A DNA stretch of 64,000 bases from Luteibacter aegosomatissinici (GTDB lineage Bacteria; Pseudomonadota; Gammaproteobacteria; Xanthomonadales; Rhodanobacteraceae): the NCBI RefSeq assembly GCF_023078495.1, contig NZ_CP095742.1:1364001-1428000 (forward strand). The letters are read 5' to 3'. Positions 52,897-60,941 of the stretch are shown here, piece by piece. Below the pieces are notes generated by a model. That model saw only the letters and a list, made by a program, of their open reading frames with translations, searched no databases and had not been told where the DNA came from. Position 1 is the first letter of the stretch, and each line of letters opens with the position of its first letter. Position numbers and translations under genes: made by a program.

Positions 52897-53754
52897 TTAC
52901 AGGTTAAGGCGCAGCGACAGGTCGATGGCGCGTACGTTCTTGGTCAGCGCGCCGCTTGAGATGAAATCGACACCGGTTTCGGCGATCGCGCGGATCGTAT
53001 CGATCTCCACGTTGCCGGAAACCTCCAGCGGCATGCGGCCCGCGGTGAATTCCACCGCCTCCTTGAGCATGGCCGGGGTGAAGTTATCCAGCAGCGCGCG
53101 ATCGGCGCCGGCCTGTAGGGCCTGGGCCAGCTCGTCGAGCGTCTCCACTTCCACGATCAGCGGAAGGGAAGGGTGGATGCGGCGCGCATCGCGCACGGCG
53201 GCGGGAATGCCACCGGCGGCGATGATGTGGTTTTCCTTCAGCATCATGGCATCGAACAGGCCGATGCGATGATTGGTGCCGCCACCGCACAGCACGGCGT
53301 ACTTCTGGGCGCGGCGCAGGCCGGGGATCGTCTTGCGGGTATCGAGCACGCGCGCCTTCGTGCCTGCGATGGCATCAGCGTAGCGCGACGTCACCGTGGC
53401 CGTGGCCGAGAGCAACTGCAGGAAGTTCAGGGCGGAGCGCTCGGCGGTGACCAGTGCGCGTGCCTTGCCGGCGATGTGGCAGATAGCCGAGCCGGCGGCG
53501 ATGCGGTCGCCATCGGCCGCCAGCCATTCGATCTGCACGGCAGGATCGAGCTTGCGAAAGGCGGCATCGAACCATGCCGTGCCGCACAGTACGGCGTCCT
53601 CACGACACGTGAGCACCGCGGTAGCGCTGGCGTTTGGGTCGAGCAGGTCGGCGGTGGCATCGCCCGGGCCGATATCTTCGGCGAAGGCGCGGTCGATATC
53701 GGCGAGGATCTCGCTAGCCGGCGGCAACGCGCCGGCGAGGTTCGGAGGGGTCAT
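52897..53754 (-). CDS. nadC: Nicotinate-nucleotide pyrophosphorylase (quinolinate phosphoribosyltransferase)
   Basis: De novo NAD synthesis: quinolinate plus PRPP to nicotinate mononucleotide and CO2 (EC 2.4.2.19). 285 residues from the ATG at 53754. RKTIPGLRRAQKYAVLCGGG holds the basic substrate-binding residues, HRIGLFDAMMLKENHI the metal/PRPP site, and VEVETLDE with the ISSGALT end the barrel. It begins four bases after the DUF1631 stop, so they are co-transcribed. Confidence 0.97.
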   Translation of the reverse strand: MTPPNLAGALPPASEILADIDRAFAEDIGPGDATADLLDPNASATAVLTCREDAVLCGTAWFDAAFRKLDPAVQIEWLAADGDRIAAGSAICHIAGKARALVTAERSALNFLQLLSATATVTSRYADAIAGTKARVLDTRKTIPGLRRAQKYAVLCGGGTNHRIGLFDAMMLKENHIIAAGGIPAAVRDARRIHPSLPLIVEVETLDELAQALQAGADRALLDNFTPAMLKEAVEFTAGRMPLEVSGNVEIDTIRAIAETGVDFISSGALTKNVRAIDLSLRLNL

Positions 53755-53758
53755 CGGC

Positions 53759-56044
53759 TCAAGCGTTTTCTGGGGTGCGCAGCCGCTCGACGATGGCATC
53801 CATGGCGCGATCGAACAGCAGCGTGGAATCGAGCACGCGGGCCGTGCCCTGGGCAAACGCCTGGGCGAGGCCGGCGAGGCTATGGTCGGCGACCTTCAGG
53901 CCGCGGCGGTTCACGAACAGGAAGCGGCCGCTGATCGGGCTGACCCACGACAGCTTGGCGCGATCCGTAGTGCCATCGTCGGCCGTGAATTCCAGCCACT
54001 GGCCTACCTTGAGTTCGCGTGCCTGCGAGAGGTAACGCTCATCGAAGGCCTCGTCGGCCAGCACTTCGCCTTCGTCTTCCGGCTCGGGCTCGAGCACCGG
54101 CTCTTCGATGGCCTGGATGGCTTCGGGCAAGGGCATGACGCTGGCGACCAGCGTGCCGCTTTCCGTCTCCGGTGCGGTTTCGCCAAGCTGCGTGCGGTAG
54201 AACGCGTGCAACTGGGCGAGCAGCTGTTCGGTATCGGCTTCCTGGAACGCGACCGATGCCAGGCCGCGGCGCAGCGAGCGCTCGATACCGGGGAGCAAGG
54301 CGCGCAGGTCGCGGCGGCTGTTCGTATCGTGCACCGGCCGTGCGCTGGCGACGAAGTGATCGATGAAGCGAAGCGAATCGGCGAACTCGGTGGATTCTTC
54401 GCCCTGGCGGAGCAGGGTGAGTACGACGTAGTTGGCCCACGCGCGGGTGAGCACGCCATAGATCAGCGGAGGCAGGTTCGCGCCGGCCGTGCGGCCCACG
54501 ATTTCCTGCGCGGCGCGCCGGCGTGCCTGTTCCAGTTTTTCGCGGCCGCGCGTCGACTCGGCGACGCGCTGCTCGGCAAGCTCGGCGCGCTTGCGGGCGA
54601 CATCGAGGAATTCCTGCAGCTCGGCGGCAAGGCGATCGAAGATCGCGATGTCGTCATCGAACTCGTGCAACAGTCGCTCGACGATCGATTTCACCTTGTC
54701 GAACAGGCGCCCATCACGGTCGCCCTCGGCCGACCAGCCCTTGGCCGCATCGGCCAGCGCATCGAGCAACTGGCGCGCCGGGTGCGACTTGTGCGCGAAC
54801 ATCCGGCGATCGAGCAGGGCGACCTTGAGGTAAGGAATCTGCAGGCGGGCAAGCAGCACCTGCATTTCGGCCGGCAGGTTGCGGTCTTCGAGGATGAACT
54901 CGAAGAGCATGCCCACCAGGTCAATCGTGTCTTCATCCACGCCGGAGACGTGCGCGGTGTGCTGCCCACGCAACTGGCCGATCTGCGTCAGCAGCTGCTC
55001 TTTGAGCTGGGCCACGTCGCGGGCCATCTCGCCCTGGCTGGCAAGGTGCGCTGCACTGGCCGGCAATACCGAAATCTGGCTCTGCAGGAGCGTGAGCGCT
55101 CCGAGCAGTTCCGCCGGGCTCGGAAGGGGGCCCAGGGGAATCGGCACGCCGGAGGCCGCTACGCCCGCACCGGACATATCGGCTGGCATGGCACCGCGCC
55201 GTGCGGAGAACAGGGCATGCAACGAGTGCATGAACTCCGCCGCCGCCGCATCGGTGACCGGTGCGGCCGGCCCGTGCGCTACAGGCGTCGCCGTGGAATC
55301 CGGGCCGGTGGGTGCCGGCGCATCGCTGCGCCGCGTAGAAATCTCGTGGCGCAGCTGCGGCAGGACGCCGGCTGCGGCCAGTTCGTTGTTGATGTCGTCG
55401 TAGAGCTCGTCGATGCCGGCGAGCACGTACCGATCGAACAGCTTGTAGATGATGAGCTTGACGCGAACTTCCACCAGCAGCTCGCGCAAGGCCTGGCGGA
55501 AGGCGTTGGCCAGCGACGCCGGGCCCACCGGGTTGCTGGCGTCATCCATCTTGTTGCCGCCGCAGATTACCGACAGGCGCTGGTTCACGGCGAACAGGGC
55601 GCGCGCCAGGCGCTGCTCGTTCTTGCCCACCATGGAGGTGACGGCGAGCGATTCTTCCAGCTCGTTTTCACCGACCAGGCTGAGTTCGATGTTGGCCAGG
55701 GGGCGGGTATGCGAATCCGTCTCGGGGGCACGCAGGCGTCCCGCCGAAAAATCGGCCAGATCGCGTGCGACCTGGCCGAGGAAGGTGCGCTCGACGATCG
55801 CCCGTTTCTTGCGCACTTCGCGCATGCCATCGAAGAACTGCGTTTGCGCCGCGTTGTTCTCTGCCTTTTCAGCCAGATCGAACAGGGCGTCGTCGATGTT
55901 CTCGAACATGTTGCTGGCCAGCGCGTGCAGGCGCTTGGTCGCCAGGCCGCGAACCGTTGCCAGGAGCGCGCCCACGCGGTCGCTGCGCGGGTCCAGGCGC
56001 TGGCTAAGATCGACCACGTTCGACGGTTCGCTCGCGTTACTCAT
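53759..56044 (-). CDS. DUF1631 domain protein
   Basis: 761 residues, largely alpha-helical. DUF1631 covers most of the chain; conserved parts include LANAFRQALRELLVEVRVKL, IYKLFDRYVL and VGQWLEFTADDGTTDRAKLSW near the C terminus. The latter looks like a small PilZ-like beta segment (VSPISGRFLFVNRRGLKV). The family is sometimes mis-annotated as thymidine phosphorylase, which the sequence does not support. Function unknown. It is upstream of nadC. Confidence 0.88.
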   Translation of the reverse strand: MSNASEPSNVVDLSQRLDPRSDRVGALLATVRGLATKRLHALASNMFENIDDALFDLAEKAENNAAQTQFFDGMREVRKKRAIVERTFLGQVARDLADFSAGRLRAPETDSHTRPLANIELSLVGENELEESLAVTSMVGKNEQRLARALFAVNQRLSVICGGNKMDDASNPVGPASLANAFRQALRELLVEVRVKLIIYKLFDRYVLAGIDELYDDINNELAAAGVLPQLRHEISTRRSDAPAPTGPDSTATPVAHGPAAPVTDAAAAEFMHSLHALFSARRGAMPADMSGAGVAASGVPIPLGPLPSPAELLGALTLLQSQISVLPASAAHLASQGEMARDVAQLKEQLLTQIGQLRGQHTAHVSGVDEDTIDLVGMLFEFILEDRNLPAEMQVLLARLQIPYLKVALLDRRMFAHKSHPARQLLDALADAAKGWSAEGDRDGRLFDKVKSIVERLLHEFDDDIAIFDRLAAELQEFLDVARKRAELAEQRVAESTRGREKLEQARRRAAQEIVGRTAGANLPPLIYGVLTRAWANYVVLTLLRQGEESTEFADSLRFIDHFVASARPVHDTNSRRDLRALLPGIERSLRRGLASVAFQEADTEQLLAQLHAFYRTQLGETAPETESGTLVASVMPLPEAIQAIEEPVLEPEPEDEGEVLADEAFDERYLSQARELKVGQWLEFTADDGTTDRAKLSWVSPISGRFLFVNRRGLKVADHSLAGLAQAFAQGTARVLDSTLLFDRAMDAIVERLRTPENA

Positions 56045-56123
56045 CGCGCATCCTGGAAAAAACTTAGGCCCCCGCCTGAGGGAATCATTGTGCGGGAACT
56101 AGGGCCTCAAAGTGTGACCTTCG

Positions 56124-56414
56124 TCACGGATTGTGCGCGCGACCTGCGTCTGCCGCAAACCCTGCCAGCTGCGTGGTGCCAATGCCGGATTCGGGCAGCA
56201 TGACCGGGATGCCATCGTCGACGCGGTAGACCACCTGGCCGTCGGTGGTGATCAGCCCTTCGGAGAGGGGCTCGGCCACCTTTTCACCCGCCACCGTATC
56301 GACCGATCCGGCCTTGATAGCGGTGTTGAGCTGGTCACGCTCGGCGGCGGTGAGGGGGCGCAGGGGGCGCTTGCTGACAGGGCAGCAGAGGATGTCGATG
56401 AGACGCTTGTCCAT
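56124..56414 (-). CDS. Trm112-family small protein with incomplete zinc motif
   Basis: 96 residues beginning MDKRLIDILCCPVSKRPLRP, the Trm112/YcaR start. The usual C-P-x-C zinc knuckle here reads CPVSK, with Ser in place of the second Cys, and only two adjacent Cys are present in the protein. DDGIPVMLPE is the typical C-terminal block. YcaR-like proteins are small and of unclear role. Divergent from purE. Confidence 0.88.
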   Translation of the reverse strand: MDKRLIDILCCPVSKRPLRPLTAAERDQLNTAIKAGSVDTVAGEKVAEPLSEGLITTDGQVVYRVDDGIPVMLPESGIGTTQLAGFAADAGRAHNP

Positions 56415-56486
56415 GGATGCGGCCCGGGTGGGCCAACCTTATTAAATCGAATGTACGTACAATAACGACTTTTGGGTGCTCCGGCC

Positions 56487-57002
56487 ATGACTGCCAACAA
56501 GGGTAGCGAAGCCTCCGGACCGCGCGTCGGCGTGGTAATGGGTTCGCGTTCGGACTGGGAAACGATGGAGCACGCCTCCTCGATGCTGACCCGCATGGGC
56601 ATCGTCCACGAGGTGCGCGTCGTCTCCGCCCACCGCACCCCCGATCTATTGTTCGATTACGCCGACGGCGCCCGCGGCCGTGGCATCCAGGTGATCATCG
56701 CCGGCGCCGGTGGCGCGGCGCACCTGCCGGGCATGCTCGCCGCGAAGACGGCGCTGCCGGTGTTCGGCGTGCCCGTGCAGTCCAAGGCCTTGAATGGCAT
56801 GGATTCCCTGCTCTCCATCGCCCAGATGCCGGCCGGCATTCCGGTCGGCACGCTGGCCATCGGCCGTGCGGGCGCCACCAATGCCGCCCTGCTGGCCGCC
56901 TCGGTGCTGGCCCTGCACGACCCGGCCGTGGCCCAGGCGCTGGATGCCTTCCGCGCCGAACAGACCAACACCGTCCTCGATAACCCGGATCCGCGCACGT
57001 GA
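56487..57002 (+). CDS. purE: N5-carboxyaminoimidazole ribonucleotide mutase
   Basis: Purine synthesis: converts N5-CAIR to CAIR (EC 5.4.99.18). 171 residues from the ATG at 56487. [13 protein letters not shown] holds the Ser and Asp for the substrate phosphate, [12 protein letters not shown] the catalytic His, and [13 protein letters not shown] the conserved loop. Overlaps purK by four bases. Confidence 0.97.
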   Translation: MTANKGSEASGPRVGVVMGSRSDWETMEHASSMLTRMGIVHEVRVVSAHRTPDLLFDYADGARGRGIQVIIAGAGGAAHLPGMLAAKTALPVFGVPVQSKALNGMDSLLSIAQMPAGIPVGTLAIGRAGATNAALLAASVLALHDPAVAQALDAFRAEQTNTVLDNPDPRT

Positions 57003-58153
57003 ACCGCAAGCTCCCCACCGTCGGCATCCTCGGTGGCGGGCAGCTGGCCCGCATGCTTTCCCTCGCCGCCGCGCCGCTGGGCGTGCGTACGCTCGTGGTC
57101 GATGGCAGCGCGGATGCCTGCGCCGGCCAGGTCACCGAGCTGGTGGTGGCCGATTGGTTCGACGACGCGGCCCTGGACGCGTTCGCGCAGCGGGTGGATG
57201 TCGTCACCTTCGATTTCGAGAACGTCCCCGCGGCGGTCGCCGAGCGCCTGGCCGCCAAGGTCCCCGTGTTCCCGGGCCCGCGTGCGCTCGCCGTGGCCCA
57301 GGATCGCCTGAGCGAGAAGAACTTGTTCCGCGAATGCGGCCTCGGCACCCCCGATTTCGAACCGGTGGATACCCGCGAGGAACTGGTCCGCGCCGTGGAG
57401 CGCATTGGCGCTCCTGCCGTGCTGAAGACCCGCCGGCTGGGTTATGACGGCAAGGGCCAGTTCCGGCTGAAGACCGCCGCCGATATCGACGCGGCCTGGG
57501 CGGCCCTGGGTGAGGCGGCGGGGAAGGTGGGCCTGATCCTTGAAGCCTTCGTGCCGTTCGATCGCGAAGTCTCGGTCGTGGCGGTGCGTGGCCGCGATGG
57601 TTCGTTCCGTAGCTGGCCGCTCACCCGCAACTGGCACGTCGATGGCGTGCTGTCGCTGAGCCTGGCCCCCGCGCCGGGTTCCACCGATGAGCTGGAGCGT
57701 GAGGCCAACGCCCATGCCCGCAAGGTGGCCGAAACGCTCGATTACGTGGGCGTGTTTGCCCTGGAACTGTTCGTGTGCAATGGCCGCCTGCTCGGCAACG
57801 AGATGGCGCCGCGGGTGCATAACTCCGGCCATTGGACCATCGAAGGCGCGCACACCAGCCAGTTCGAGAACCACGTAAGAGCCGTGCTGGGCCTGCCCCT
57901 GGGCGATACCGGCGTGCGCGGCCCCAGCGCCATGCTTAACTGGATTGGCGAGATGCCCGATCCGGCGCCGGTGCTGACGGTGGCCGACGGCCACTGGCAC
58001 GACTACGGGAAGGAAGCCCGCCCGGGCCGCAAGGTAGGCCATGCCACCGTGTGCGCCCCGGATGCCGGCAGCCTGCGCGAGAAGTTGGCGGCGGCTGGCA
58101 AGGGCCTGGGCCGCGAAAGCCAGGTCCAGCCCGCGATCGACGCACTGGCCTGA
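56999..58153 (+). CDS. purK: 5-(carboxyamino)imidazole ribonucleotide synthase
   Basis: ATP-grasp enzyme making N5-CAIR from AIR, bicarbonate and ATP (EC 6.3.4.18). 384 residues. [12 protein letters not shown] at the N terminus, [13 protein letters not shown] for ATP binding and [14 protein letters not shown] as the metal/active-site block are all present. Starts GTG overlapping the purE stop. The stop precedes repeat R6 by five bases. Confidence 0.97.
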   Translation: MNRKLPTVGILGGGQLARMLSLAAAPLGVRTLVVDGSADACAGQVTELVVADWFDDAALDAFAQRVDVVTFDFENVPAAVAERLAAKVPVFPGPRALAVAQDRLSEKNLFRECGLGTPDFEPVDTREELVRAVERIGAPAVLKTRRLGYDGKGQFRLKTAADIDAAWAALGEAAGKVGLILEAFVPFDREVSVVAVRGRDGSFRSWPLTRNWHVDGVLSLSLAPAPGSTDELEREANAHARKVAETLDYVGVFALELFVCNGRLLGNEMAPRVHNSGHWTIEGAHTSQFENHVRAVLGLPLGDTGVRGPSAMLNWIGEMPDPAPVLTVADGHWHDYGKEARPGRKVGHATVCAPDAGSLREKLAAAGKGLGRESQVQPAIDALA

Positions 58154-58158
58154 CCCAT

Positions 58159-58285
58159 GTAGGAGCCCACCCTGTGGGCGACATCACCCATGTAGGAGCC
58201 CACCCTGTGGGCGATATCTTTTGTCGCGAGGCAGCAGGCCCTGTTGCGTTTCGCGAACAGCGTCGCCCACAGGGTGGGCTCCTAC
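58159..58285. repeat. Family 1 GTAG repeat (copy R6) with a duplicated left arm
   Basis: Two direct left arms (58159 and 58192, each GTAGGAGCCCACCCTGTGGG), then the inverted right arm ending 58285. CAGGCCCTG and TTCGCGAA lie inside. The only copy with three arms, it suggests unequal exchange or arm gain. Confidence 0.92.
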
Positions 58286-58286
58286 A

Positions 58287-58320
58287 AAAAAGGCCGGGCG
58301 ACGTGCCCGGCCTTTTTTTG
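58287..58320. terminator. Bidirectional terminator between purK and sodB
   Basis: AGGCCGGGC, loop GACGT, GCCCGGCCT, with an A-run before and TTTTTTT after. It serves the convergent purK and sodB transcripts and sits right after repeat R6, which suggests that the repeat itself is not needed as terminator. Confidence 0.93.
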
Positions 58321-58333
58321 TACGTAAACGGGT

Positions 58334-58915
58334 TTATGCCATGTTCTTGGCGGCAAATTCCCAGTTCACGATGGCCCAGAAGTTCTCAAGGTACTTCGGG
58401 CGGGCATTGCGGTAATCGATGTAATACGCGTGCTCCCACACGTCCGCCGTGAACAGCGGCTTGTCGCTGCCGGTGATCGGCGTGGCGGCGTTGGAGGTGT
58501 TCACGATGGCCAGGGCGCCATCCGGGCGCTGCACCAGCCAGGTCCAGCCCGAACCGAAGTTGCCGGCGGCCTGCTTGCTGAACTCTGCCTTGAACGCGTC
58601 CACCGAGCCGAACGCCTTGGTCAGCGCATCGGCCAGCTTCGCCGGCGGCTCGGCCTGCTGCGAGGCCGGGCGCATCGAGTGCCAGTAGAAGGTGTGGTTC
58701 CAGATCTGCGCGGCATTGTTGAAGATGCCGCCCGAGGAGGTCTTCACGATGTCTTCCAGGCTCTTGCCCTCGAACTCGGTGTCCTTGACCAGGTTATTGA
58801 GGTTCGTGACATAGGTCTGGTGGTGCTTGCCGTAGTGAAACTCGAGGGTTTCGGCGGAGATGTGCGGCTCCAGGGCATTCTTCTCATACGGAAGCGGGGG
58901 AAGTTCGAACGCCAT
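58334..58915 (-). CDS. sodB: Iron superoxide dismutase
   Basis: 193-residue cytosolic Fe/Mn-type SOD. Metal ligands fit the family: His in LEFHYGKHH, His in IWNHTFYW, and Asp and His in [13 protein letters not shown]. The Gln in the NFGSGWTWL region and Ala/Gln pattern favour the Fe type. It destroys superoxide. Single gene, divergent from grxD. Confidence 0.96.
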   Translation of the reverse strand: MAFELPPLPYEKNALEPHISAETLEFHYGKHHQTYVTNLNNLVKDTEFEGKSLEDIVKTSSGGIFNNAAQIWNHTFYWHSMRPASQQAEPPAKLADALTKAFGSVDAFKAEFSKQAAGNFGSGWTWLVQRPDGALAIVNTSNAATPITGSDKPLFTADVWEHAYYIDYRNARPKYLENFWAIVNWEFAAKNMA

Positions 58916-59022
58916 GTCTGGGCTCCTTAGCGGTGGCTGGGGGAAAAGGGATGAAGCAGGGCGCGGCCCGCGCGGCTGCTACACTATGAAACATTCAGCA
59001 TTCTAATGATGAAACCCGACCT

Positions 59023-59346
59023 ATGGACGTCGTAGACGAGATCAAGGCCATCGTGGCGGCACATCCGATCGTGCTTTTCATGAAGGGCACGCCCGAATTC
59101 CCCACCTGCGGCTTCTCCGATCGTGCGGTGAAAGCGCTGGAGGCGGCGGGCGCGACGTTCCATCCGGTGAACGTGCTGGCCGATCCGCGCATCCGCGCCG
59201 GCCTGCCGCACTACTCGAACTGGCCCACGTTCCCGCAGTTGTTCCTGCTAGGGGAGTTCATCGGCGGTTGCGACATCGTCGAAGACTTGCATGCGGCGGG
59301 TGAACTCAAGCGCATGGCCGCGGATGTGGCCGGGGCCGAATCGTGA
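59023..59346 (+). CDS. grxD: Monothiol glutaredoxin (CGFS type)
   Basis: 107 residues with the CGFS active site at 29-32 (PTCGFSDRAVKAL), WPTFPQLF and GGCDIVEDL for glutathione binding. CGFS glutaredoxins carry [2Fe-2S] clusters and pass them to target proteins. Overlaps the next SDR gene by four bases; the two are co-translated. Confidence 0.96.
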   Translation: MDVVDEIKAIVAAHPIVLFMKGTPEFPTCGFSDRAVKALEAAGATFHPVNVLADPRIRAGLPHYSNWPTFPQLFLLGEFIGGCDIVEDLHAAGELKRMAADVAGAES

Positions 59347-60116
59347 GCATGCTGCCTTCCGCACGCCTGCCCGAGGGCTGGGCGCTCGCGCCGGGCGTGC
59401 TCGCTGGCAGGGTATTCCTGCTGACCGGCGCCACGGGCGGGCTGGGCGGTGAAACCGCGCGCGCCATCGTGCGTGCCGGCGGCACGGTGGTCATCACCGG
59501 CCGAAAGGTTCGCCCGCTCGAAAAACTGTACGACGACCTGGTCGCCCTGGGCGGCCCGGAACCGGTCATCCATCCACTCGATCTGGAGAGCGCCACGCCC
59601 GCGGTCTTCGCCGCACTGGCCGATGGCCTCGAAGCGGAGTTCGGCCGGCTCGATGGCGTGATCCACGCCGCGGCCCATTTCAACGAACTCACCCCCATGG
59701 CCATGCACAAGCCGGATGACTGGCTGCGCGCCATGCAGGTCAATGTCTCGGCGCCGTTCGCACTGACCCAGGCCTGCATGCCGCTGCTTACCCGCGGCGA
59801 CGACAGTGCCGTGGTGTTTGTCTTCGATGATCCGGAGCTGGTCTCCCGCGCGCACTGGGGTGGCTACGGCGTCTCCAAGGCGGCCGTGGAGCGCATGGCG
59901 GCCGTGCTGCATGCCGAGCACCGTGGCGGCGCCATGCGCGTGCATGCCCTGTTGCCGCCGCCCATGCGTACCGCGCTGCGCCGCGCCGCCTACTACGGCG
60001 AGAACACCCTCGAACGGCCTCTGCCCACGGCATCGGCCGAAGCCATCGTGTATCTGCTTTCAGGTGCTGGCGCGGATGCGCGAGGCACGGTCCTGGATAT
60101 CCGCCACACCCACTGA
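59343..60116 (+). CDS. Short-chain dehydrogenase/reductase (YciK-like)
   Basis: 257 residues. The Rossmann start is FLLTGATGGLGGETARA, with the later VIHAAAHFNELTPM block. The catalytic Tyr-x3-Lys is in WGGYGVSKAAVERM. It therefore probably binds NAD(P)H. The pattern most resembles YciK-type oxidoreductases, whose substrate is unknown. It starts GTG-proximal to grxD with a four-base overlap. Confidence 0.9.
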   Translation: MSMLPSARLPEGWALAPGVLAGRVFLLTGATGGLGGETARAIVRAGGTVVITGRKVRPLEKLYDDLVALGGPEPVIHPLDLESATPAVFAALADGLEAEFGRLDGVIHAAAHFNELTPMAMHKPDDWLRAMQVNVSAPFALTQACMPLLTRGDDSAVVFVFDDPELVSRAHWGGYGVSKAAVERMAAVLHAEHRGGAMRVHALLPPPMRTALRRAAYYGENTLERPLPTASAEAIVYLLSGAGADARGTVLDIRHTH

Positions 60117-60142
60117 TTCACCGCTTTTAGGAGTACGTCCCC

Positions 60143-60751
60143 ATGGAAACGCAGATGACGACGTTATCCGCGGGCATCCTGCTGTTCCTGATCATGGATC
60201 CGCTGGGCAACATCCCGCTCTTCCTTGCCCTGCTGAAGGACGTACCGCCGCAGCGGCGCCGCAAGGTGATGATCCGCGAGCTGTTGATCGCACTGGGCGT
60301 GCTGGTGGCCTTCCTGCTGGGTGGCCAGTTCATCCTCAAGCTGCTGCAGCTGCGCCAGGAGTCGGTCAGCATCGGTGGCGGTATCGTGCTGTTCCTGATC
60401 GGTATCCGCATGGTGTTCCCGCCGGTGGAAGGCGGGGTGTTTGGCAAGCCGGGCGAGGGCGAGCCGTTCATCGTGCCCATGGCCATTCCCGGCGTCGCCG
60501 GCCCGTCCGCCATGGCGGCACTGCTCCTGCTCACCAATTCCCAGCCGGGCCGCACGGCGGAGTGGGGTATCGCGCTGTTCCTGGCGTGGCTCACCACGTC
60601 GATCATCCTGCTCAGTTCCACCTTCCTGTTCAAATGGTTGGGTGAAAGCGTGCTGACCGCCATGGAGCGCCTGATGGGCATGCTGCTCATCGCCCTTTCG
60701 GTGCAGATGTTCCTGGGCGGGCTCTCGTCCTATTTGCACATTGCCGTATGA
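60143..60751 (+). CDS. MarC-family membrane protein (YhgN-like)
   Basis: 202 residues with six predicted membrane spans. LFLIMDPLGNIPLFLALLK at the start and PMAIPGVAGPSAMAALLLL in the middle are the two NPxG/PLGN-type half-repeats of the MarC family. It lies 26 bp after the SDR gene. Function unknown; earlier claims of antibiotic resistance for MarC were not supported. Confidence 0.93.
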   Translation: METQMTTLSAGILLFLIMDPLGNIPLFLALLKDVPPQRRRKVMIRELLIALGVLVAFLLGGQFILKLLQLRQESVSIGGGIVLFLIGIRMVFPPVEGGVFGKPGEGEPFIVPMAIPGVAGPSAMAALLLLTNSQPGRTAEWGIALFLAWLTTSIILLSSTFLFKWLGESVLTAMERLMGMLLIALSVQMFLGGLSSYLHIAV

Positions 60752-60801
60752 ACATACGTGGCGGTAGGGTAACTGTCATAATTGCCCGCGAGCATGGGCG
60801 A

Positions 60802-60857
60802 GGCCGGGACTGACCCGGCCCCGGGCATGGGCAAAGCCCCGGGATGGGGCCACGAAG
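60802..60857 (+). promoter_or_regulatory. Structured leader upstream of the acyltransferase gene
   Basis: GGCCGGG ACTGA CCCGGCC, followed at once by a nested hairpin with outer GGCCCC/GGGGCC and inner GGGC-AAA-GCCC. The two compete for the same GC-rich bases. It lies about 85 bases before the start at 60942. No T-run follows, so a terminator is unlikely; it may be an attenuator-like leader or DNA-level palindrome. Confidence 0.4.
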
Positions 60858-60941
60858 GGTGTTCAAAGGCACTATGACAAACCACGACTCCGCACCACGC
60901 CCGCACGGCCCGTACCGTCCGACGTCTAAGGGAGCCACATC

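Noticed and set aside
53396-56203. A 935-codon frame antisense to the DUF1631 and nadC genes
   Set aside because: Both opposing genes are well supported and their starts and stops fit tightly. The antisense protein has low-complexity Arg/Gly/His composition typical of a shadow.
58159-58285. Family 1 repeats as ordinary transcription terminators
   Set aside because: The arms lack T-runs, and at 58287 a separate complete terminator follows directly. They may still influence transcript ends.
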